From the NCBI GenBank assembly GCA_025642065.1, contig JAODUP010000149.1, positions 187,501-251,500 on the forward strand: DNA of 64,000 nt, written 5' to 3'. Made by a program: the position numbers and the translations under genes. Position 1 is the first letter of the stretch. Each line of letters opens with the position of its first letter. The notes below the pieces were generated by a model, which had not been told where the DNA came from, did no database searches, and worked only from the letters and a program-made list of their open reading frames with translations. This document shows positions 12,700-23,390 of this stretch, in pieces. This DNA comes from Paralvinella palmiformis. Lineage: Eukaryota; Annelida; Polychaeta; Terebellida; Alvinellidae.

Positions 12700-13350
12700 A
12701 GTATTGTTAGTAATTCTGCTTGCTATCGATGTTATTGCTATATCTGTTGTTAGTGATACCTTTGCAACTATTGACGATAACAACAACAAAAACACACGTA
12801 GTATCAATAATTAATATTAAAATACCATTATCCATTTCATACACTAATGATGGAAATCCATTTTTATTACGTTCCATATTTTAGAAGAGAGTTATCCTTT
12901 TATGATAACAACATTTTGATGTTTTTGTTATTATTGCTTTCTTTTTGCATTATGCATATTTATATGATACAATATTAATATCAATTGAACTATCCTAAGT
13001 AGTTTAAGTATCCGTAAGTATATATACTGTGAGTTATAGGGCTGACCTTTGATGCAGTAGCTTAAGTACACACACTGTATATGTCGTATATGATGTTATG
13101 TACTATAACACTTTGATACTGTATCTCATATGTAACTGGTCTGACTTGTCTTGATACCAATAACACTAACAGTATGTGGTTATGATATGTGATGATGGTA
13201 TGTGATGATGATATGAGATGATGAAATGAAATGATTATATCTGATGATGGGATGTGGTGATGATGATGATATGAACTGATTGTATCTGGCGTTGATATAT
13301 AGTGACCTTATTTGGTCACCTCTTAGGTAATATATTACTCCTACGAAAGG
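12700..13350. repeat. Delta block, copy 1 (unit U1)
   Basis: Aligns with 27340-28050 (copy 2) and 40120-40890 (copy 3). Shared landmarks in order: caacaacaa; taccatt(t)atc(c)atttcat; ttccatattttagaagaga; gataacaa; atatcaatt; gacctttgatg; cttaagtacacac; ttgataccaataacac; cagtatgtggt; a degenerate tatgtgatgatg stretch; and finally ttggt(c)acct.ttaggtaatat.ttact. Non-coding in all copies. Confidence 0.8.
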
Positions 13351-14041
13351 TAAATATCCAGAATTGGGCAAACACACAGACTTTAGGACAACAAAGATGA
13401 AATGTTGTTTTATTATAGTCGTGATCTTTATCATAAAATATAATATTACTAACAAGTCAACAACAACAAAAACAGGAACACTATAAGTTTGTTGACTGTC
13501 AATTTGTTTAATGTTCAGGTAATTTACCTAAAATTTGTTTTGGATAAAAGAAAGTATCATAATATCGGTAAATTTATACATTTCAGCTAAAGAATGTAAT
13601 ACTAATTGATACATCTTCAGATATGCATCTTTCCCTTCGAGTATGATTTAAACCATCCCATGTTGGATGTATAATTAGTCACTTGACATAATTATTAGAT
13701 TACATTGTGATTTCCAGTATCATATTGTAATACAAATCCTAATACAAGTTGACAGTTAGAATGATATCATATCATCTTCATTTGAAGCTTATGTTGATGA
13801 TATTAAAAATAAGATAAACAGTAAAGTGCTGAAATTAAATAAAAATATGTTTTAATCTCAAAATGGAAGCAATATTCCTGTTAGAATCAAATATTTTAAA
13901 GCTGTCACTAAATAAGAAACACTTAACTCATCCGTAAATATATCAATAATAACGCAAATAAATTGTAGGTTCAAACTGTCGATTCCAAGAATCACTTCCT
14001 ATAAACCTGTTGGTAAAGCGTTGAGTGTCTTCTAAGCTTTG

Positions 14042-14171
14042 GTACTTGTGTCACACCTAAGACATTTGTCTATGTACTGGTGTCACACCTAGGATATTTG
14101 ATCACGTACTGGTGTCACCCCTGGGACCTTTGACCAGGTACTAGTGTTACACCTAGGACATATGACCAGGA
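14042..14171. repeat. 32-bp minisatellite, four copies
   Basis: The phrase tgtcacacct (or variant) starts at 14049, 14081, 14113 and 14145. It is private to this epsilon copy. Confidence 0.85.
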
Positions 14172-14194
14172 AGCAATTATTTAAGGGAATAAGG

Positions 14195-14290
14195 TCAAAT
14201 ACAGGTATGAGTGTAATCCGAACCCACAACCTGGATATTTGTAGGACAAGGCTCTATGCACTACACAATCGAAGTAAGTCTGTTTGACAC
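14195..14290 (-). repeat. tRNA-SINE-like fragment
   Basis: On the minus strand a GTAGTGCATAGAG-like box A and a GTGGGTTCGGATT-like box B lie about 40 nt apart. No tail was identified. Confidence 0.3.
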
Positions 14291-14928
14291 AAATGATAAT
14301 TATTTGGAAACAGTCAAACTTACTAACATATACCTTTATTGAAATAACATATGACATAATATAAATAACATATTTGCATGACATTATGGAACTAATATAT
14401 CACTTTATGGAACTGACATAAACCTTTATCGAACCTCTCTATATGGCTAATATACACCTTCTTAGGAATAAGATATAACTTTATTGAACTAAATATACCA
14501 TACAATAATGATACTCCAGTATTAATACTTTGACAGGTTTCAGAATCTTTCTGATATATGACAGATTTACACTACATTTGTTCAATGTATTTATTATGCG
14601 GGGTTCAAACATTTTGTCTTGGAATTAACAAGTCAGTATATCATAATATTAAATACGAAATAGAGCCTACATTTTTCTAAAATGTTTTAACATTTCTTAA
14701 ACTGACGCATTACAAGGTTTGTTTCTCCACTAACAGCTCCATCAAATGATTAAACATAACAGGTTTTGGCTGATTCCAAATCATTAAATCATTTTGTTCG
14801 GTATTTATTATCAATAATTGGAACTGACTTTTAGACATGATATCTAAAGTGAACGTCCATTTTAATTCCACGTTTTACTGTTCGGTTACTGATAATAGGG
14901 TAATCATCCAAGAATTAGGACATTTTTA

Positions 14929-14936
14929 TGACGTCA
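14929..14936. promoter_or_regulatory. Perfect CRE palindrome TGACGTCA in epsilon copy 1
   Basis: Eight-base palindrome inside tttatgacgtcacttt, kept in the other two epsilon copies. CREB/ATF binding is known for this motif; any function here is inference. Confidence 0.45.
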
Positions 14937-15124
14937 CTTTCAAGGACGATCAACTTCAAAAGTGGGTCAACTACAGCTCTGGCGTAACAACAAAATACAT
15001 CATAATTGTGATTTTATTAGAGGACTCCACCAAAACGGATAACAATCAGACATAACATTATTACATTATAGTAGATAGATTGATGTCGTATAATAAGGAG
15101 ATCTCCATACAAGATCCATGTTAC

Positions 15125-15220
15125 CAAAGATTATTTATAACAAGACGCGTTACTTCGCGTTTTAAAATGGGACGCCATTTTTAATTCATGGAGCGCCAGG
15201 GCCCTAGCGACCGGAGGTAG
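15125..15220. repeat. Left terminal inverted repeat of the P-like element
   Basis: GC-rich, with CpG-rich cgcgttacttcgcg, the palindrome AAAATGGgacgCCATTTT (15162-15179), and GCGACCGGAGGTA at 15208-15220, which recurs inverted at the right end. Confidence 0.7.
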
Positions 15221-15248
15221 ATTGTCACGGACAGCTCCCTTCGTTAAC

Positions 15249-15306
15249 ATGGCGCCAAATGGCACTGGTTCATTCTGCGCCCCTTTCGGCTGCAGTAACA
15301 GAAAAA
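15249..15306 (+). pseudogene. THAP zinc-finger start, putative first exon of the transposase
   Basis: ATG opens 124 bp inside the element. The reading begins MAPNGTGSFC, then APFGCSNRK, and the Cys-x4-Cys followed by SNRK matches the N-terminal signature of THAP domains. The frame stops soon after, but a good splice donor (A|GTATGA) sits at 15307. No complete domain (the final C-x2-H pair) is seen in this exon. The minus-strand frame across the same bases is a shadow. Confidence 0.45.
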
Positions 15307-15758
15307 GTATGAACAAATAAAGACATCCCCGAAAAGAAATGAAAGCTAGTGTAAAAATCTGATATGATCTGGCTTTTTAAAATAAAGGATATTTAAAAAA
15401 TAAGCATAACAATTTGAAGTAGACACGCCCCTACTTGACATGAGCAGGATCTATCTAGATCTATATTTGTTTCAGACAAAATCTGATTAAAATTTATTGA
15501 ACAATATCAACCTAATAATCACAAAATGGGTATGTAAGATATACATAAGCTTACAGTTACATGTACTGGAGCCACTGAAGATATTATGGGCGGGAGGTAT
15601 ATTTTACTTTATTATTGTTAATAATATAATTGGACTTCTAAAATTACAATACTATAATCAGATAATTTTTCCGTAATTACAATAATTATAAGTAGCTGAG
15701 TATTTACATGATCACCTGCATCCATATTTATTTTTAAACGTAAGTAATTGGTACTTAT

Positions 15759-15763
<5 letters not shown>

Positions 15764-15838
<75 letters not shown>
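15764..15838. repeat. (AT)n microsatellite inside the P-like element
   Basis: About 37 AT units. It lies in the presumed first intron of the relic, so it arose or expanded after the insertion. Confidence 0.95.
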
Positions 15839-15840
<2 letters not shown>

Positions 15841-15933
15841 ACTTCTATTTATAATTTAAATGGTATGAAATTAATTATTATATACCTCACCTAGTGGTAG
15901 AAACATTCATTTTGTTATTTTTTCTATTTGCAG

Positions 15934-16030
15934 AAGTAAAAGATGGATTATTAATGTTTGTCGTTCAGATATATGATGAGGAAAGATTTAAATTACTTGA
16001 ATACTAATTGTAGAATGTATATGATAAATA
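15934..16030 (+). pseudogene. Putative second THAP exon of the transposase
   Basis: Follows a strong acceptor (tttttctatttgcag, 15919-15933). Reading plus, with one frame change, gives KRWIINVCRSD and then RKDLNYLNTNCRMY, which fits the middle of THAP domains (a Trp-Ile-x-Asn segment, Arg-x-Asp, then N-C-R before the final metal ligands). A stop near the start and a frame change mark it as dead. The rest of the interior to 17230 is AT-rich with only a 76-residue open frame (16125-16355) that I cannot assign. Confidence 0.45.
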
Positions 16031-17234
16031 AGAAACAAGGCATCAAACCCATGAAATTTTGGCAGCCCATTTCATATCTTAATACAAAAAAGGATTACCA
16101 GCACATGAATTAGTATATTAGTACTTGAATGTTCAGCTCATGTGCTTTAATTGGTATACTTCTTTTCATAACTTAAATGCTTATCAAATCAAATTCTTTA
16201 ACCAACCTGAGAAAAAAAGGAAAACATGTGTTTACACATTGTGTATGCACTTGGTTCAAGTCATTATTTTACAAGTTATTGTTCTGCTTCAGTCCTTGAA
16301 GTTCTATGAAGATGAGATACCATGTAAACAGGCCAATCTTTTGGTTACAGATTAACTGGTGTTATCTGTTACAGTAGTCAATGCATGTGTCTATTACATC
16401 TCTGAGTATATTCTGTCTAACTTTAAACAGTTCACTGATCTGGACTAAATGTCATATTTTTGTAGTAGTGGTTGTTTAGAGCTGGAAGCAGTTTGGGTTA
16501 TTCTGTCCATTTGATAACAAATGACTGATTGTAACTGTAGATGAACCCGTGGCACAAGAGATTTGATGCCGCTTATTGTATGAAAGTACTAATTTCTCTA
16601 TCTCTAACATGTTAACGCAAACATAAACATTGTTAATATTCCATGTATATTCTTTGTTCTCAGCTGGGCAGGTCTATATTGCATGGTCTATATTATTGAG
16701 GTGTAGACTTTAAATGAACTTATAATGTTTTTAGTTAATATATGATAAACGGACATGATGAATATATGGTGAATTGTATTATGGTTGCGTATAATAGTGT
16801 ATATATCATTATATGTATATGTGCAAATAAATAAAAAGTTATGGACTATGATAAACTGACATGATGAAAGTATGTTTGTATGCATTTATCTCATATATAC
16901 CTAATTGTTTTCATTAAAAACAAAAATTACGCCTTCCACACACAAAGCTGTGAAATAACCTAAACCACGTTCAATTATTTTCTGATCAGCTGTCAAGTGA
17001 TCGCAAATTGTAGGCTATGAATTAATTAAGTGACTGGGCTGTGAAATCACTTAATTATTTATTTACAGTTTCAGAGCTTCGTTTCCTTCGATATCATGTT
17101 TCAACAATTAAAGTGTTAATTAATAAAAGAGTATGTGATCATGTAACATATAGTACTAGTATTGGTGATTCATTTCACCCATGCGCACACATGTACACGA
17201 TCACATGTAGACAACCAGAGAACTTTTGTTTATC

Positions 17235-17325
17235 TGAGAAATACCTCCGGTCGCAGGAGGCGCCACTGGTTCAAAATTCAACATGGCGCGGCAAGAGTAA
17301 CACCTCTCTATATTTAAGCTCTCTG
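17235..17325. repeat. Right terminal inverted repeat of the P-like element
   Basis: Contains tacctccggtcgc, the inverted partner of the left 13-mer, then ggcgcc, aattcaacatggcgcggc and agtaacacc before the end ctctctg. The 116-residue frame 17041-17391 runs across the element border and is not a gene. Confidence 0.7.
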
Positions 17326-17332
17326 ATGTTAC

Positions 17333-17960
17333 TGCGTGTATATAGAGTACGCGGACTGAAAAACCTTGACCTATTTAAAGAAACAAATTGAAACTAAACC
17401 ATTTTACTTCTCTGAGATGAAAGAAGGTACATCGAGTGATTATACGGAATATTTTATTTATAAGGTTTCCAGCTATGTATATGTGTGATATTGATCTAAT
17501 AAATACATCAATAGTTCTGCGATAACAAGACTATATTTGTTTCACAGGTTATCAATTAAGTATATCAACTCAGTATCTGTCCCTTTCTAGGTCAATAAAA
17601 TGTGTAGTACTAGATGAGTTAGATACAAGACTGACTCCTCTCAATCAATCGTTGTTTATATTTGTTTATAAATACATTACATCGATATCCAATCGAACAT
17701 CACACAAAGATCACTTAATAAGATACTGAAGAAAAACATGATGATGAGTGTTATCACTCCAAGAGTTATCTGATAATGAGATTAATACATACTTGGACTG
17801 TGGATTAACACACTACTAGGATTAATTGTGAAATAAACAAAGAGCATTAAAAGTTTGAACATTTCTGTAAAACCATGTTTACTCAACTTCTCTTGATACT
17901 TTGCTAACTACAATAATATACCGAAATTAATTCGTAAATAATTTGTTATTATAAATTAGT
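17333..17960. repeat. Zeta and start of alpha blocks, copy 1 (unit U1)
   Basis: Resumes the paralogy interrupted by the transposon: gtatatagag, cttgacctattt, aaacaaattgaaactaaacc, cttctctgagat and gtttccagct match 43425-43580 and 60850-61010. Then agttatctgataatgagatta and actaggattaattgtgaaat match the 63.9-kb copy (taactgataatgagatta, actaagattaattgtgaaat). Confidence 0.7.
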
Positions 17961-18365
17961 TTTCTAAAAATTTGTTTACATAAAGTGCACGGATTAGCTA
18001 ATCTATTATCAGTAACTGAAACTGATCGATAAAGACGATATCTAAAGAATGTGTCTATTTTCATTTCACAATTTATTCACGCTCACAATGATAACACCAA
18101 AATCATTCAAAGATCGTACGATGCATTTTAGTTAGTAACGAAAGTAAACATCAAAATTAGGTCATCTATATCTATGACGTCACAGTTAAAAATATCCGTT
18201 GATAAATTATGTGTTTCGTTAACTGTTTACTTATAAATGATATTTCAATATGTTAAAATATAATGTGTTTCAGTGTTTTAATTATATATTTTTTTTAGGG
18301 GTCTTTTTACATCGAGATTTAAATATTTAATATTATTTATCAATTATACAGAAAATAAATATCCT
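17961..18365. repeat. Alpha block, copy 1
   Basis: Aligns with 45300-45720: aaagtgcacggattagctaat; atcagtaactgaaactgatc; taaagac.atatctaaagaa; ggtcatctatatctatgacgtca; gataaattat.(t)gtttcgtt; gatatttcaatatgtta; aatttaaatatttaatat. There is no open frame in common, so this is non-coding paralogy. Confidence 0.8.
18175..18182. promoter_or_regulatory. Perfect CRE palindrome in alpha copy 1
   Basis: TGACGTCA inside atatctatgacgtcacag; the same site is kept in alpha copy 3. Confidence 0.4.
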
Positions 18366-18386
18366 CATGTAATTTAACTTTAATCT

Positions 18387-18502
18387 GTGTATATGTGTAT
18401 ATATGCGTGTGTGTGTGTTTGTGTGTTTTTGTGTGTGTTTGTGTGTGTGTTTGTGTGTGTTTGTGTGTGTTTGTGTGTGTTTGTGTGTGTTTGTGTATGT
18501 GT
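18387..18502. repeat. (GT)n microsatellite with regular TTTGTG phase
   Basis: GT units interrupted every 10-14 bp by an extra T (gtgtgtttgtgtgtgttt), i.e. a nascent TTTGTGTGTG minisatellite. Confidence 0.9.
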
Positions 18503-18577
18503 TATGATTAAAGATATTAATATTATCACACAATTATTTGACCTCATTTTAGTCATATCAGACTCACTTTAACCAAA

Positions 18578-19293
18578 ATACCTGTATATTGTATTAGTTA
18601 TAGTATTTACCTGTAATATATTGTTCTCTATACAACGTCTTAATACCTGTGTATTGTATTAATAATAGTATTTACCTGTAATATATTGTTCTCTATACAA
18701 CGTCTTAATACCTGTGTATTGTATTAGTTATAGTATTTACCTGTAATATATTGTTCTCTATAAAACGTCTTAATACCTGTGTATTGTATTAGTTATAGTA
18801 TTTACCTGTAATATATTGTTCTCTATACAACGTCTTAATACCTGTGTATTGTATTAGTTATAGTATTTACCTGTAATATATTGTTCTCTATACAACGTCT
18901 TAATACCTGTGTATTGTATTAGTTATAGTATTTACCTGTAATATATTGTTCTCTATACAACGTCTTAATACCTGTGTATTGTATTAGTTATAGTATTTAC
19001 CTGTAATATATTGTTCTCTATACAACGTCTTAATACCTGTGTATTGTATTAATTATAGTATTTACCTGTAATATATTGTTCTCTATACAACGTCTTAATA
19101 CCTGTGTATTGTATTAAGTTATAGTATTTACCTGTAATATATTGTTCTCTATACAACGTCTTAATACCTGTGTATTGTATTAGTTATAGTATTTACCTGT
19201 AATATATTGTTCTCTATACAACGTCTTAATACCTGTGTATTGTATTAATTATAGTATTTACCTGTAATATATTGTTCTCTATACAACGTCTTA
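18578..19293. repeat. 65-bp minisatellite, 11 copies
   Basis: Strict 65-bp period (ctgtaatata at 18611, 18676 and onward). Units start aatacctgtgtattgtatta and end ctatacaacgtctt. Only a handful of point variants and one 1-bp insertion (near 19110) are visible, so homogenisation is recent. A Cys/Val frame before it belongs to the GT repeat. Confidence 0.97.
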
Positions 19294-19964
19294 GTTTATA
19301 TTTATAACGAGAATATGGACGGATTAACCTTGACCCATTTTACTGAATAACAAAAAACATAATTATCTTTACCAATTCTTGTTTTTCTAAACTCGACAAC
19401 TTTAATATGCAGTACTCTACACCAGAACAGCTTAAATTAAATTGTAGCCTTTTAATATGTTTCTCAGTGTGCCCAGTGTAAAGCTGATGAGCGGATAGTA
19501 GCCATTTTTGTTATCTAATATCATCGAAATATTATATAATCTACTTTTAAAGTTATATAAATCTAAAAACTTTTTAAATATCCATATTAACTAATATGTT
19601 TTGTAAAGTCATTTCCCTAGCATAGCAAAATACTGTTAAACTAAATAGTTCTCATCAATAGGAAGAGTTTTGTCTGCCTTTGAGTTATTACCATAAACAA
19701 AAGTTATTTAACGTTTTAGTGCCTTTTCACCTGATGGAGTGACTAGGATCCGACAGTAAACAGAACAAAGGTTTATAGAAAGGTCTTTTGTAGCCAATTC
19801 AGCGATGAGATTTAACAGAAAATAAATATATTAAATGATGGTTTGACCCCCCCCCCTGAATAATGTGTGATGTCTAGGTGTGATAACTTATAATTGGCAC
19901 AATTTATTGGAGGCGTATACAAATATATCTTATCATGGGTAAGTAGGTAGGTAGCTAGAGTTAT
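19294..19964. other. Spacer including paralogous block 19660-19835
   Basis: No gene. Within it 19660-19835 matches 4350-4545. A C9 homopolymer is present at 19848-19856. Confidence 0.55.
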
Positions 19965-20127
19965 AGATATATATATATAGAGAGAGAGGGGGGGGAGAGA
20001 GAGAGAGAGAGAGAGAGTAAGAAAATAAGGAAAAATTTGTTTAATTCAAAATAGTTAACTAAATATAACAACATGAAAATGTAATATAATATTAAATTAA
20101 GTCTATATTATAAGGTGTTTTTATCTT

Positions 20128-20159
<32 letters not shown>

Positions 20160-20213
20160 TTCGTGTGTGTGTGTGAGTGTGTGAGTGTGTACGTGTGTGA
20201 GTGTACGTGTGTT
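19965..20213. repeat. TA, GA and GT microsatellites
   Basis: TA at 19967-19977, GA with a G8 run at 19980-20017, and GT at 20130-20213 broken by gagtgtg and acgtg steps. The 64-residue frame is mostly GT translation. Confidence 0.9.
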
Positions 20214-20254
20214 CATGCCTCTGAGGAACATTTCTCAGTATGTGTATGTTTAGG

Positions 20255-20600
20255 TCTGTTAACATGTTTCAGTGCATTTATACTTATCTGTGTTCGTGGT
20301 ATAAGCTAATTACATCGTTGTCCTATAGAATACCTGTCATGAAGTATATTCTCCAGATATAAGATAATATCATCCTCAATTGACAGCCATAGATCATAAC
20401 TTTGTCATAAATATGTCATGTTATGATGTCTAATAAAGACCACCAAGAAACTCCTTGGGTTAGAGTATTTTCATCATAAACATTTAATTGCATCTTATAA
20501 ATCGATACATTACTATAATTATTTCATGTAGAAGGAAGGAATATTCAATGAGTTATTCCTACTACATTGGTAGTTATGCATGATATCCATTGAAGTCCTC
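20255..20600. repeat. Beta block, copy 1 (unit U1)
   Basis: Aligns with 50335-50650: tgtttcagtgcatt; gtataagctaatta; aagtatattctccagatat; agataatat.atcctcaa; catagatcataac; gaccaccaagaaactccttg; tagaaggaa. No conserved open frame. Confidence 0.8.
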
Positions 20601-20702
20601 TTCGAGTCAACGTGAATAATGAAGCTTACCTGTGTCATTAATCAGGAAAGATCGGTCAATTATTGGATTTTAGTATGATAAATATTCTGTTAAATCTTTT
20701 GG

Positions 20703-20968
20703 ATAGAGACAATTATTAAGCTGAAACACTAGTCTCTAAGATAGAGACAATCATTAAGTTGAAACACTAGTCTCTAAGATAGAGACAATCATTAAGTTGA
20801 AACACTAGTCTCTAAGATAGAGACAATCATTAAGTTGAAACACTAGTCTCTAAGATAGAGACAATCATTAAGTTGAAACACTAGTCTCTAAGATAGAGAC
20901 AATCATTAAGTTGAAACACTAGTCTCTAAGATAGAGACAATCATTAAGTTGAAACACTAGTCTCTAAG
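20703..20968. repeat. 38-bp hairpin minisatellite, seven copies
   Basis: Exactly 266 bp, seven units of 38 bp. Only the first differs (aattattaagc). Each unit junction carries a perfect palindrome GTCTCTA-aga-TAGAGAC, so either strand could fold into a row of evenly spaced 7-bp stems. Absent from the beta/gamma region of unit U3. Confidence 0.95.
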
Positions 20969-21139
20969 CTAAAATAATTTGCTGAAAGATTTCCAGTATT
21001 TATCGTTAGTGAAAAGTTGCCATCCCTATTAACAGTGGGCTCTATAATTGTTTCTAATCCGAGAGCGCAGTTGGTAACCGATGCAACGCATTTTGCCTGG
21101 ATCAGGTCTATTTATCAACTAAGTAGCCTGTTACAATAA

Positions 21140-21400
21140 TGTAAAGATTAGCAGCCTAACACCCTGGTCATATCCCGAACTAGCAATCCTCTAATATCAC
21201 TAACACTGAGGGTGTAGCATAAGTGAAACCACAACGGAGTATTTTAAGACTTAATGATACAACAAGAATACCTCCGTTGTGGTTATTTCATAATTTCCTC
21301 TGTATCAGGAGAGAGAGAGAGAGAGAGAGCAATATTTGGTGATAAGCATAAACAGTTTCACCATGACAACCATAGTCATAAGTGAAATAAATATAGCATT
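21140..21400. repeat. Gamma block, copy 1 (unit U1)
   Basis: The text caatcctctaatatcact, then taagtg.(a)accacaa.ggagtatttt, matches 53150-53210; 21335-21385 matches 8250-8300. A degenerate tRNA-like gagcgcagttggtaac lies just before it at 21063. Confidence 0.65.
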
Positions 21401-21402
21401 AC

Positions 21403-21554
21403 ACACAGACACACACACACACACTCACATTCACACACGAACACACACAAACACATACATACATACATACATAATACATACATATATACATACACACATA
21501 CATACATACATACACACATACATACACATACACACGCACACACACCCTCACACA

Positions 21555-21599
<45 letters not shown>
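21403..21599. repeat. CA, CATA and (TA)n compound microsatellite
   Basis: CA, then CATA tetranucleotides, CA again and finally 20 TA units. The 140- and 71-residue frames are repeat translations. Confidence 0.95.
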
Positions 21600-21900
21600 G
21601 GCCTCTTTGGCCACATAAGTATTTACCTATGGCTATGGTCATTCTGTGCGGGGCATGTCGCAGGTTGGCGCCTCGACCGTGTCACTATAGCAGGGGGAGA
21701 TTTTCATCCAGCCAGCCACTGGCAAGGTTTTCCCCATCGAACATGCTATTTATTCTAAATTCTAAATTTATTTAGAATTATTCTCGGTGGGGAAGCTGTA
21801 AATTAGAGACCATTTGGGTCTCCCTCATTTCAGGTTGCCAGCCACGTTAAAAACTGTCATTTCGGCCATTGTTATATGTTATTATTATTATAATACATAC
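21600..21900 (+). repeat. Probable dispersed retroposon ending in (ATT)n
   Basis: A GC-richer island (ggttggcgcctcgaccgtg; ccagccactggcaaggtttt) in AT-rich surroundings, absent from the gamma copy at 53.2 kb. It ends in a short ATT tail (21878-21892), typical of LINE or SINE 3' ends. No open frame. Family not recognised. Confidence 0.45.
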
Positions 21901-21979
21901 ACACAGACACAAACAAAGGGAGAGAGAAAGTTAATAAAAACGTGAGGAAAATAATTTCGCTGTACGTCTACGTTATTAA

Positions 21980-21980
21980 G

Positions 21981-22019
<39 letters not shown>

Positions 22020-22534
22020 TTTTATATAGGCTTGGATCACCTTGGCTTACTTAAGACGTTTTACACCGAAATAAAATAAAAACATCTTCTGACTCGTATA
22101 GGACAAACACGAATGTTGCTTAATAGGCTAATTTACATAAGTTGGTTTTTAAAAACCTTACAAAATATTTCTTTACTCAGCAAGTTTAATATGATACCTA
22201 AGACCGTCACTAATTGTGACTAAATTTAGATGGTAGACTACCACACCCAAAACAATTCTAACCACCAGCTATCATATTTTCATTCAAATGATCTCCAAAT
22301 CCTTAATTTCCCAACTTTACCAGCCATTGCTAGTGTGTACTACACTCGCTCTGAGTTACAGTGTGATGTCATCTTTGCCAAACTTCACGTAGTGTCACAG
22401 CTTGTTTACAAACATTCTGATAAATTCTTAGAAGAGTTGTCACTGAAAACTTTTAATCGAAATTTAGTATGATCCAAAATGTATGTAATTGTCTTCCATC
22501 CGTGAAGATACAAGTCACCAACCATAGCTAGATG
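21980..22534. other. (AAT)n (21980-22019), then unassigned DNA
   Basis: The 40 bp before the AAT tract (gaaaataatttcgctgtacgtc) match 53350-53375, the end of gamma. From 22020 to the gypsy relic nothing is recognised; the 80-residue frame 22230-22472 has no motif. Confidence 0.55.
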
Positions 22535-23390
22535 GTGGTTTGACTTCACGAGTAGAACGACGAGGTGCAGGTACTGCAGTCGGTGAGCCTGGTTCAGGAT
22601 CTGGACGAGCATCAGGTGCAAGGGCTGGCTCATTTACTTCAACAATTTTACCAAGAGTTGTTTGTGAATACTGTTCAACATGCGTAGTAACAGATGGGCA
22701 GGGAGCTAGGTCACGAAGAGAAATTGTGGAATCCCGACGATTTAGGAACCGTAACTATACCTTGTCCACAAGAGGGTCATTTTAGCTTGTTCGGACAAAT
22801 ATCCGGGGCAGGACCGGGTGTATTTGCTTGTCGCTATCCCTCGTTGAGACAATTTCCTTAAGTTCTTGTGAAAGAAAGGGCATACTACGTCAGAGTAAAT
22901 GTAGCTAGACATGCCGCGCAGAGTAAATATTTGATCAAGCCACTTTATCACGGTTTATGAGTTTATGTTTGGGCATGGAAATGCAAAAGGAAAACGGGAA
23001 TACTCATCCACCACTGTGAGTATGTATGCATTCCGTGTTGTGGTAGGCAGCGACCCTGTGAACTCAATACTGAGTCGCTCCTTTGGCTGCGTAGCGTTTA
23101 TCAGAGTTCCGGGAGTTGGATAATAGAACTGTGGTTTTAGCTCAGCACAGATTCTGCATGTGGAGCATGTTTTCTTGACGTCTTCAGTTGGAAATGGGAT
23201 GTTCTTTAATCTCACAAAGTGCAACATTCGAGTAACACCTGGGTGACCCAACCCATTCTGAATTTCGGTGAGGCCTGATATTGACATAGAAGCAATGAAA
23301 ATACGTCTGAACGAGTCCTGTACCACGTTGTCCTTCCCTAGTCGATACTTCACAGAATCTTGTTGTTCTTGATCTTAGAACGTTTCCTGT
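22535..23390 (-). pseudogene. Integrase domain and pol C-terminus (gypsy copy 1)
   Basis: An H2C2-type zinc-binding region (HPGVTRMLHFV ... CSTCRICAE, about 23150-23260) precedes the catalytic core. The core starts near 23075 as RLSIEFTG, where the family normally has Asp at the position of this Glu, continues with VVDEYSRFPF, and then SDVVCPFFHKNLR near 22880. The third acidic residue of the D,D-35-E triad is not recognisable. A Pro/Arg-rich tail (about 22535-22760) ends the polyprotein. Frames change at about 22950 and 22780. Confidence 0.8.

Larger units (their letters stand above)
13380..15117. repeat. Epsilon block, copy 1 (unit U1)
   Basis: Aligns with 42150-43430 and 59920-60855. Landmarks: cagatatgcatctttcc; agattacattgtga with tccagtatca; atcatcttcatttgaagctt; tatctaaagtgaacgtccat; gacgtcactttcaaggacg; gtgggtcaactacagctct; gataacaatcagacata; cgtataataaggagatct. 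A 72-residue frame (14837-15055) overlaps the best conserved part, but the same frame carries stops in both other copies, so I do not call a gene. The block ends at the insertion site of the DNA transposon that follows. Confidence 0.85.
15125..17325. mobile_element. P-like (THAP-domain) DNA transposon relic, 2201 bp
   Basis: The stretch is absent at the homologous position in two paralogous units. Flanking ATGTTAC at 15118-15124 and 17326-17332 is a 7-bp direct duplication (8 bp with one mismatch). The empty sites read catgttaatgtgt near 43415 and catgttattgtat near 60840. The ends are inverted: the left starts CAAAGATTA, the reverse complement of the right starts CAGAGAGCT. Both then share GTTACT, CGCCAT, TTGAATT/TTTAATT, GCGCC and a perfect GCGACCGGAGGTA within about 95 bp. 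Near the left end two exon-like pieces encode a THAP-type zinc finger. TSD size and a THAP start point to the P superfamily; hAT (8-bp TSD, CAGNG ends) is the alternative. No intact transposase. Confidence 0.75.

Noticed and set aside
14837..15055. A 72-residue ORF with natural-looking composition in the epsilon block
   Set aside because: The aligned frames at 43.16 and 60.57 kb contain stops within about 15 codons, so there is no sign of protein-level conservation.
17041..17391. A 116-residue ORF
   Set aside because: It crosses the precisely defined right border of the P-like element.
21055..21115. tRNA gene-like gagcgcagttggtaac
   Set aside because: Box A is good, but there is no box B at the right distance and no cloverleaf.
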